NCBI GenBank assembly: GCA_029287875.1
Contig: JARFQH010000393.1
Coordinates: forward strand, 1 to 6,090
Direction: 5' to 3'
Origin: Desulfobacteraceae bacterium
GTDB lineage: Bacteria; Desulfobacterota; Desulfobacteria; Desulfobacterales; SG8-13
Length of the DNA stretch: 6,090 bases
The notes below the pieces were generated by a model that was not told the DNA's origin, did no database searches, and worked only from the letters and a program-made list of their open reading frames with translations. A program made the translations under genes and the position numbers. Positions 1-5,477 of this stretch are shown piece by piece; within the stretch, counting starts at the first letter, position 1, and every line of letters starts with the position of its first letter.

Positions 1-27
1 CCCCCCCCCCCCCCCCCCCCCCCCCCC
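1..27. other. C homopolymer, sequencing artefact
   Basis: Twenty-seven consecutive C residues stand directly outside a recognisable Illumina adapter. This is the complement of the poly-G that two-colour Illumina instruments write when a read runs past the end of the fragment and signal is lost. It should not be treated as genomic sequence. Confidence 0.95.
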
Positions 28-104
28 TCCCTCCTGCACCCGCGCCCACCGAGACCTACACTCAGGTCAACTCGTCGGCAGCGTCAGATGTGTATAAGAG
101 ACAG
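28..104. other. Illumina P5 / index / Nextera Read 1 adapter contamination
   Basis: Bases 72-104 are an exact copy of the 33-base Nextera Read 1 adapter, and its last 19 bases (86-104) are the Tn5 mosaic end AGATGTGTATAAGAGACAG. Bases 62-71 (TCAGGTCAAC) fit a 10-base i5 index. Bases 41-61 match the 3' part of the P5 oligo with three mismatches, all to C, and 33-40 decay further, as expected at a low-quality read end. Genomic sequence therefore starts at 105. A short plus-strand open frame beginning at 88 opens with the residues MCIRDS, the translation of the mosaic end, and is not a gene. Confidence 0.97.
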
Positions 105-117
105 CCGCCGACCGGTA

Positions 118-165
118 ATGGGGCCGAAGCAGCCGAGACAAAAGCATCTGCTGAAAGGCCCCCAT
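118..165 (-). terminator. Imperfect hairpin after the repeat-protein gene, possible terminator
   Basis: Just past the TAG stop of the minus-strand gene, ATGGGGCC (118-125) can pair with GGCCCCCAT (157-165), leaving one bulged base. Inside it, AGCAG (128-132) pairs with CTGCT (148-152). No T-rich run follows on the minus strand before genomic sequence ends at the adapter, so this is not a canonical intrinsic terminator. The call rests on position and pairing only. Confidence 0.22.
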
Positions 166-168
166 TTG

Positions 169-2175
169 CTAGTACAGCTTTCGGGCCCAAGTTTCATCAC
201 CCAGGCTGTTTTTAATGCTGACGATCAATTCGGACATGCGTTGGTTCGCATCAGAGGCCTGCAGTGCCTTCTGATAGATACGACGCGCCCATTGCTCATC
301 TTTTAAGTAAGTCAGTACGCATTCTGCCAGAGTTCTCAGATCGTGCGCCGAGGCCAATTTCGATTCGATGGATTGGACAATCCCCCGCACAACCCCCGGA
401 TCCCCGGTTTGCTGAGCCGCCGACCGGACCAACACTTCATAATCGCCGATGCTGCCGCACAGGGTTTCCGCTTTGGCATAAAGGCGCTGTGCGCGTTCCT
501 TATCGCTGCGGGCGGTTAATACGGCCCCGGCAGTGGCGGCGCAGCTGACGGGGTCGGCACACGCATCTTCAGCCTTGTCGAACAATTGGTCGGCCCACTG
601 CGCATCGTCCAACTTGTCAAACACGACCCGGGCCAGGCGTATATAATCACTTGAAGTGCGGCAGCGTTTTTCTAAATCGGTGTAGATTGTCTTGACCCAA
701 TTCGAGTCGTTGAGGTTTGTCAGTATGCCGTCTGCCACGTTGTTGATCTTCATCTCCTCGTCGATTTTCTCCAACTGTTTCGTGTAGATCTCGCGGACCC
801 ACTCGGAATCCTGAAGATCGACAGAAACGGCGTCGGCCAGTTTCAGGTAATCGGGGAAATACCGAGCTTGCGTCCCGGCTTTTTGGTACAGTTTACGGGC
901 GTAATGCTTGTCGCCGGTTTGTTTGAACATCTCCTGTGCCAGATTGACCAGGGCGGCGGATGTTCCACATTCGGCCTCGCGGGCGATAAATTCGGTGTAA
1001 AGCGCCGCGTTGGCTTCTCTTATTTCGAGCTGTTCCTTGATCGCATCGATCCACCCCTGATCGTCGGCGTACTGTTGAATCGCCTCGCCGGTTTTTTTGA
1101 ACTCGTCATTGCTTTTTACCGCCAGCTCGGCCTGCTTCAACACCTTCTGTGCGGCAGGTTTGTCCTGAATTTCCTCTACCAGCGCTTTGGTCACATCGAT
1201 TAGTTGCTTGCAATTCGGTTGAGCCCCCAGGGTCTTTTGATAAACCGCCCCGGCAACGGCGGCATCACCCGTATCGGCGGTGATGGCCTTCGCTAAATTG
1301 AACAATTGATCGAAGGTCGTAAACCGGGCTTCGGCCTTTTTGTAGATGTCCAGTGCCAGCGTTTTGTCTGCCAGCGATTCGATGATCGACCGCGCGAGGG
1401 CCATCAGGTCCTCACCTTTTTCGATACGGTCGGCCGCTTTACGATAAATGGTCTTGGCATATTCGGGGTCCTTCAGATCCGCTGCGGCAGATGTCGCCAG
1501 CACGATCAGATCCTTACCGGACTCGAGAGCGGCTTCACCTTTTGCCGCCAGAGATTTGGCCAGTTCCACATCTTCGATACCCTCGATGACCCCTTTGACC
1601 AGTTGGGCATAATCACTGCCGCTTTTGCAGCTCTCAGCGGCCTGGTCGAAAATCGCCTTGGCCCGCTCCCGGTCACCGAGCACGTTCAGGAAACCTTTTG
1701 CGCATTCGACATAATCGGCCGCCGATGAGCATTTTTCAACTGCGGCATCCAGCGGTTTCTTCGCCAGCTCCGCGTCGGCCATAATTTCCTGGATGCTCTT
1801 GCTCAGGGTAAAAAAGTCGGCGACGCGAGTGCATTTGTCCTGGGCTGCAGCCAGGGCCTCCGTCGCCGTGGCGGTATCGTCCAATTCCGACGCGGCGCGC
1901 GCCAGATTCACAAAGTCCTGGGTCGTGGCACCGAAGTCTTTGGCCTGGAGCAGGTATTGCTTGGCTCTTTCCTTATCCTCCAGTACGTCACCGGCGCTCT
2001 TTGCAAACAAGATGAGTTCGTCCACCGTCTGCGCCCACTCGGCGCCTTCATCCAGCAATTCGGCCGCCCGCGACTTGTCGGAAAGCTCCTTCACGAATTC
2101 GCCGGCCACATTTACGTAGTCTTCTGAAGTCTGACAACCTTCCGCTTTTTCTTCCAATTCTTCCTTCGTGCTCAT
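169..2175 (-). CDS. TPR-like tandem repeat protein (about 19.5 repeats of 34 residues)
   Basis: This 668-residue protein has no signal peptide or membrane segment, so it is probably cytoplasmic. It divides cleanly into helical repeats. Repeats 1 (residues 1-33) and 3 (68-100) have 33 residues. Repeat 12 (373-422) has 50, a 16-residue insertion. The other sixteen full repeats have exactly 34, and a stub (661-668, ETWARKLY) ends the protein. The unit reads roughly D-x-x-W-A-x-x-I/L-Y-x-K-A-E-x-C-x(4)-D-Y-x-x-L-A-x(5)-x-x-L-x-D. In register it resembles TPR helices B and A, and the ARxIY signature also recalls HAT repeats. Repeats 13-19 often carry W at the third or fourth position, while repeats 2-8 tend to have ERAK or ELAK there. 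Such solenoids usually act as protein-binding scaffolds. No catalytic domain is visible and I do not know the partner. The ATG start is supported by a strong Shine-Dalgarno. The gene stands alone, divergent from the photolyase fusion. Confidence 0.9.
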   Translation of the reverse strand: MSTKEELEEKAEGCQTSEDYVNVAGEFVKELSDKSRAAELLDEGAEWAQTVDELILFAKSAGDVLEDKERAKQYLLQAKDFGATTQDFVNLARAASELDDTATATEALAAAQDKCTRVADFFTLSKSIQEIMADAELAKKPLDAAVEKCSSAADYVECAKGFLNVLGDRERAKAIFDQAAESCKSGSDYAQLVKGVIEGIEDVELAKSLAAKGEAALESGKDLIVLATSAAADLKDPEYAKTIYRKAADRIEKGEDLMALARSIIESLADKTLALDIYKKAEARFTTFDQLFNLAKAITADTGDAAVAGAVYQKTLGAQPNCKQLIDVTKALVEEIQDKPAAQKVLKQAELAVKSNDEFKKTGEAIQQYADDQGWIDAIKEQLEIREANAALYTEFIAREAECGTSAALVNLAQEMFKQTGDKHYARKLYQKAGTQARYFPDYLKLADAVSVDLQDSEWVREIYTKQLEKIDEEMKINNVADGILTNLNDSNWVKTIYTDLEKRCRTSSDYIRLARVVFDKLDDAQWADQLFDKAEDACADPVSCAATAGAVLTARSDKERAQRLYAKAETLCGSIGDYEVLVRSAAQQTGDPGVVRGIVQSIESKLASAHDLRTLAECVLTYLKDEQWARRIYQKALQASDANQRMSELIVSIKNSLGDETWARKLY

Positions 2176-2179
2176 TTGT

Positions 2180-2187
2180 TCCCCCTT
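2180..2187 (-). promoter_or_regulatory. Shine-Dalgarno of the repeat-protein gene
   Basis: On the minus strand AAGGGGGA lies four bases before the ATG at 2175, close to the ideal anti-16S pairing. It fixes the start of the 668-residue frame. Confidence 0.75.
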
Positions 2188-2213
2188 TGGCTTGGTTAAG
2201 GTAAGGTTACGGA

Positions 2214-2243
2214 AATATAAACCGAGTATCTGCCTGCCCTAAA
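2214..2243 (-). promoter_or_regulatory. Possible sigma-70-like promoter for the repeat-protein gene
   Basis: On the minus strand a TATATT box (2214-2219) is preceded, 18 bases upstream, by TTTAGG (2238-2243), a weak -35 match. The implied transcript would start near 2207, about 30 bases before the ATG, which is a reasonable leader length. The -35 is poor and the call is tentative. Confidence 0.25.
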
Positions 2244-2245
2244 TA

Positions 2246-2287
2246 GAAACTTGAAACTTGAAACTCGAAACACAGAACCCGGAACCA
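2246..2287. repeat. Degenerate 7-bp tandem array
   Basis: Six consecutive heptamers can be read: GAAACTT, GAAACTT, GAAACTC, GAAACAC, AGAACCC and GGAACCA. The first two are identical and the copies decay to the right. The array lies next to the putative promoter of the minus-strand gene. It is simple-sequence DNA with no coding signal. Confidence 0.75.
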
Positions 2288-2342
2288 GTGGTGGCTTATG
2301 GGCCATGTGCGTTTAGTCGGTAAAATCGATGAGATCCTGAAA

Positions 2343-2405
2343 CTGACAAAACCGACATAACCGGCTCAACAGGCTTAACGGGCTCAACGGACACAACCGA
2401 ACAAG
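2343..2405. repeat. 9-bp tandem array, copy 1 (seven units)
   Basis: Seven 9-bp units follow one another: CTGACAAAA, CCGACATAA, CCGGCTCAA, CAGGCTTAA, CGGGCTCAA, CGGACACAA and CCGAACAAG. The consensus is about CNGRCWCAA, with an AA end in the first six units. Read on the minus strand in an open frame this gives a low-complexity S/E/K/P-V tripeptide pattern, as expected for a 9-bp period. The unit order resembles that of the second array about 320 bases downstream. Confidence 0.8.
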
Positions 2406-2660
2406 GTGGGCGCCCCCGCCCGGATAAGCGGTTTCGAATTGCGGCTGAAACTCGCCGCCAACGGGTTCTAAGCCCGGACCAGGCCCGTCTTAAAATAAGG
2501 GTGTCGGGTTTGTCCCCAAAGGTGTTCCTTTCATGTTGTATCGGCATAGGGTCCGGTCCGAGACTCCGTAGGCGACTCAGACAGTCAGCCGCTGTTCTCA
2601 ACCGTTCATCCGGGCTCCGGCGTATCATTTTCATGCACCGTGGCGACCCAAAGGGCCATA

Positions 2661-2714
2661 AGTGTCTAACTGACAAAACTGACTTAACCGACTCAACTGA
2701 CACAACTGCTTCAG
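2661..2714. repeat. 9-bp tandem array, copy 2 (six units)
   Basis: The units are AGTGTCTAA (degenerate), CTGACAAAA, CTGACTTAA, CCGACTCAA, CTGACACAA and CTGCTTCAG (degenerate). The second unit is identical to the first unit of the array at 2343. The following units are the counterparts of CCGACATAA, CCGGCTCAA and CGGACACAA there, so the two arrays appear homologous and in the same orientation, the first having two extra units. Confidence 0.8.
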
Positions 2715-2980
2715 CATATCCAACCTTGTCGAAGCCTGTTTCACCGGGGCGGCAACCTCGACAATCGCTCAATTTAGATGTACACATGTCATGCCGCCGG
2801 CCGGCTCGAGGTGCTTTTTTAATGGGCCGATTGTGCATGGCACCGCCAATAAACTGGATCGCCGTTCGGTTCGGCTAGTTACCGGCGGCATCGCAGCTGT
2901 TTTTTTACTACCTTGCCGGACCCGAAATTGTCAATCGGCAACTCAGTCCATCGGTGCATAAATTCGATGACGAAATTAAT

Positions 2981-2985
2981 AAGGA
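2981..2985 (+). promoter_or_regulatory. Shine-Dalgarno that selects the photolyase start at 2996
   Basis: AAGGA lies 10 bases before the ATG at 2996. The longer in-frame alternative, GTG at 2954, has no purine-rich site upstream. The ATG at 2987 sits almost on top of AAGGA, and the ATG at 3011 has only a weak candidate. Class II photolyase similarity begins well after all of these, so homology does not decide between them. Confidence 0.5.
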
Positions 2986-2995
2986 AATGTCCGGA

Positions 2996-5416
2996 ATGAG
3001 TGACGATCAGATGTCGATAACAAAAGACCTCCCCAATCATCTCTCCGAGCGGGTGAGGGACCTAAGCCGTCTTGCCTTCAAGGATGACGGCGAATTCGTC
3101 CTGTACTGGATGCATCATGCGGTGCGGGGGCACGAGAATCCCGCCCTGGACACCGCGGTTTTCGTCGCCGGGCGGTTGGGATTGCCGGTGTTGGTTTACC
3201 AGGGGCTGGGTGGCCGGCACCCCTACAACTCCGATCGGCATCACACATTTATCATGGAGGGTGCCCGGGATGCGCAGCAGGAACTGGCGCATCGGGGCAT
3301 CACCTATCACTTTTATCTGGCCCGCGATCCCGGCAGCCCTACGCCGCTAAAAGAGTTGACGGCCAGGGCGGCACTCATCCTGACCGAAGATTTCCCCGCG
3401 CCACCCTTTACGGCCTGGAGCAGACGCCTTGCCGCGTCTTCCCGCGCCGCTTTCTGGACCGTTGACACGGCTTGCATTCTGCCGATGCCGGTTTTGAAAA
3501 AATCCTACGCGCGGGCGTATCAGTTTCGAAAGGACACGTGGGGCGAATTTGAAAAGAGAATGGCACGTCGTTATGAAGATCCGGAAACCGTAGTTCAACG
3601 GTTCCAAGGCCGGCTCGGGTTCGATCCGGTTGACCTGGTATCGGCCGACATCGCTGAGCTCTGCGCGAGCTGCCGCATCGATCACACCGTTGGGCCGGTT
3701 CCGCACACACGGGGCGGAGCGACGGCCGGATACCATCGCTGGGAACAGTTCAAGCGGCATGGAATGCAAAATTATGCCAGAACACGCAACGATGCGGCCG
3801 TCGCGTTTCCTTCGGGTGTCAGTCGCATGTCCGCCTACCTGCATCATGGACAGGTATCGCCTTTTCGAATCGCCAGGGAAACCGCTGCATCCAACGCCGA
3901 GGGCGCCGAAAAATTCCTGGATGAAATGCTGATTTGGAGAGAACTGGCCCACAATTTCTGTTTTTACCATCGCCATCCCGCCACCTTCGATGCCTTACCG
4001 GCCTGGGCGGCCAAGACCCTCACAGACCACCGCCAGGACTTGCGCCGGTCCGTTTACACCTGGGAGCAGATGGCCAGGGCCACCACCGGAGACCCCCTCT
4101 GGGACGCCGCCCAGAAATCTCTGCTGATCCACGGCGAACTGCACAACAACCTGCGCATGACCTGGGGAAAAGCCATCCTGCAGTGGACCCGCTCACCGGA
4201 GGAGGCGCTGCAGATAATGATCGATTTAAACCATCGATATGCGCTGGATGGCAACGATCCCAATTCTTACGGTGGCATACTGTGGTGTCTGGGGCTTTTC
4301 GATCGTCCCTTTCAACCCGAAAAACCGGTCATCGGAACCCTGAGACCCCGTTCGACCCGGTCCCACGCCGCACGCCTCGACTTGAGAAAATACTCGGTAA
4401 AGATAGCCAGACCGGCAATCTCGGCGCCGGTAAGCGTGGCGGTCATCGGAGCGGGCCTGTCCGGATTGGTTGCCGCCCGCACGCTGGCTGATCACGGCCT
4501 TCGGGTGCAGGTGTTCGAAAAGGCGCGCGCACCCGGCGGAAGAATGTCCACCCGTAGAATGAATTCTTTTGCCTTCGACCACGGCGCCCAATATTTTACG
4601 GTGGGGGACGAACGGTTCCAAAAATTCGTCGACAGCTGGATACAGGCCGGTCTTGTCCGCCGGTGGGACGGCCGAATCCGCGTCGTTCATGGCGGTGAAA
4701 TCCGCAAGGAAAGAGGGGAGCATCTTCGTTTCGTAGGGGTTCCCGGCATGAGTGCGGTAACGCGTCACTTGGCGGACGCTCTGAACATCCGCTGGTCCAC
4801 CCGCGCGCAGCATGTTCGCAATGAGGGCCGTGGCATCGTTCTGGCGGATGAGCACGGGGATTCTTTGGGAAGCTATGATGCCCTCATCGTTTCCGCTCCT
4901 CCGGAACAAAGCGCTGAGCTCCTGGCAAAACTCACCCCTCTGGTCGACCAGGCGACCGCCGTTCGCATGGCTCCCTGCTGGGCCGTCATGCTGGCCTTCG
5001 GACAGCCCCTGGAGCTGCCGTTCGACGGCGCCTTCATTCACGATACCGCCGTTGTTTGGGCTGCCAGAAATTCAAGCAAACCGGGTCGTGGGGCTAATGA
5101 ATGCTGGGTCCTGCATGCCGATTCCGCCTGGTCGTTCGACCATTTCGATCTCGCCCCCGAGGAAGTCGTCCACCGTCTTACGGCATCTTTCTTTTCCGCT
5201 GTCGACAGCCTGCCGGTGGAGCCGGTCTTTGCGGCGGCCCACCGCTGGCGCTATGCCAAAGCGCAGAACCCATTGGACGACGGCTGCCTTTGGGACCGCC
5301 AGGCGATGATCGGCCTCTGCGGCGACTGGTGTTGCAATTCCAGAATCGAGGGTGCCTTTCTGAGTGGTGCGGCAATGGCCGGCAGAGTCCTGGGCGCCGT
5401 CGAGCCAAGACAGTAG
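2996..5416 (+). CDS. Class II CPD photolyase fused to a renalase-like FAD oxidoreductase
   Basis: The protein has 806 residues from the ATG at 2996 (820 from GTG 2954). Residues about 30-468 are a class II deoxyribodipyrimidine photolyase, which uses light and reduced FAD to split cyclobutane pyrimidine dimers. They include YWMHHAVRGHENPAL (37-51), the E310/W314 block before RELAHNF, LWDAAQ, and the DGNDPN and DRPF motifs. By a constant offset of 9 from Methanosarcina mazei numbering as I remember it, E310, W314, W369, W390, W397, N412 and W430 match the catalytic Glu, lesion-flanking Trp, electron-transfer Trp triad, FAD-N5 Asn and second lesion Trp. Residues 480-806 are a complete COG3380-type oxidoreductase: GAGLSG (485-490), E508 for FAD ribose, PGGRMSTRR (513-521), FDHGAQYFT, RNSSKPGR (691-698), AHRWRYA and GDW (776-778) before IEGAFLSG. 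The linker is about ten residues. No signal peptide is visible, so it is probably cytosolic. The fold assignments are firm; the joint role is unknown. Confidence 0.93.
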   Translation: MSDDQMSITKDLPNHLSERVRDLSRLAFKDDGEFVLYWMHHAVRGHENPALDTAVFVAGRLGLPVLVYQGLGGRHPYNSDRHHTFIMEGARDAQQELAHRGITYHFYLARDPGSPTPLKELTARAALILTEDFPAPPFTAWSRRLAASSRAAFWTVDTACILPMPVLKKSYARAYQFRKDTWGEFEKRMARRYEDPETVVQRFQGRLGFDPVDLVSADIAELCASCRIDHTVGPVPHTRGGATAGYHRWEQFKRHGMQNYARTRNDAAVAFPSGVSRMSAYLHHGQVSPFRIARETAASNAEGAEKFLDEMLIWRELAHNFCFYHRHPATFDALPAWAAKTLTDHRQDLRRSVYTWEQMARATTGDPLWDAAQKSLLIHGELHNNLRMTWGKAILQWTRSPEEALQIMIDLNHRYALDGNDPNSYGGILWCLGLFDRPFQPEKPVIGTLRPRSTRSHAARLDLRKYSVKIARPAISAPVSVAVIGAGLSGLVAARTLADHGLRVQVFEKARAPGGRMSTRRMNSFAFDHGAQYFTVGDERFQKFVDSWIQAGLVRRWDGRIRVVHGGEIRKERGEHLRFVGVPGMSAVTRHLADALNIRWSTRAQHVRNEGRGIVLADEHGDSLGSYDALIVSAPPEQSAELLAKLTPLVDQATAVRMAPCWAVMLAFGQPLELPFDGAFIHDTAVVWAARNSSKPGRGANECWVLHADSAWSFDHFDLAPEEVVHRLTASFFSAVDSLPVEPVFAAAHRWRYAKAQNPLDDGCLWDRQAMIGLCGDWCCNSRIEGAFLSGAAMAGRVLGAVEPRQ

Positions 5417-5443
5417 ATGTTTCCCGAGACGGTTCCTTCCTCA

Positions 5444-5477
5444 ATAAATTCAGTTGAATTCCGGTGACTGAATTTAT
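5444..5477. terminator. Perfect 11-bp inverted repeat between convergent genes, possible bidirectional terminator
   Basis: ATAAATTCAGT (5444-5454) is exactly complementary to ACTGAATTTAT (5467-5477) around a 12-base loop, 27 bases after the photolyase stop. The right arm contains the TAA stop and the last base of the final Leu codon of the minus-strand SDR. The stem is AT-rich with three G-C pairs, and neither side has a clear T-run, so it is not a textbook intrinsic terminator. A competing hairpin, AATTCA (5447-5452) with TGAATT (5455-5460), overlaps the left arm. The position between convergent genes supports termination or mRNA 3'-end protection. Confidence 0.45.

Larger units (their letters stand above)
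2288..2953. other. Divergent intergenic region without a supported gene
   Basis: This is the bulk of the space between the repeat-protein gene and the photolyase fusion. Overlapping open frames exist on both strands (2296-2838 minus, 2501-2878 plus). Neither has a Shine-Dalgarno or a recognisable domain, and both read through the 9-bp arrays as low-complexity peptide. The middle (about 2406-2660) is unique-looking, fairly GC-rich sequence with only short weak inverted repeats. I see no tRNA, riboswitch or transposase. GGGCCAT occurs at 2300-2306 and 2653-2659, before each 9-bp array. I found no convincing sigma-70 promoter for the photolyase. Confidence 0.6.

Noticed and set aside
86..104. 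Tn5 mosaic end as evidence of a natural transposon
   Set aside because: It is flanked by the synthetic Read 1 and P5 sequences, so it comes from library preparation.
88..306. Plus-strand open frame of 72 codons
   Set aside because: It begins inside the Nextera mosaic end (MCIRDS) and continues antisense to the repeat-protein gene.
2343..2714. CRISPR array
   Set aside because: The repeats are 9-bp contiguous units without spacers, and no cas genes are present.
2296..2838. Minus-strand open frame of 180 codons in the intergenic region
   Set aside because: It has no Shine-Dalgarno and no recognisable domain. It passes through both 9-bp arrays, giving low-complexity S-V-x tripeptides, and the rest is Arg-rich, as expected of non-coding GC-rich DNA. 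A lineage-specific hypothetical gene cannot be fully excluded.
2501..2878. Plus-strand open frame of 125 codons
   Set aside because: It overlaps the previous frame on the opposite strand and translates the 9-bp array as LTDKTDLTDSTD. It has no ribosome site or family match.
2928..2962. Promoter for the photolyase from TTGTCA (2928-2933) and CATAAA (2957-2962)
   Set aside because: The spacing is 23 bases, far from the 16-18 needed, and no better pair was found.
2954..2995. GTG start at 2954 for the photolyase fusion
   Set aside because: No Shine-Dalgarno lies upstream, whereas AAGGA is well placed for the ATG at 2996. The added 14 residues show no family similarity.
4226..5041. Minus-strand open frame of 271 codons inside the photolyase fusion
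   Set aside because: It is antisense to well-conserved photolyase and oxidoreductase motifs and shows no domain of its own.
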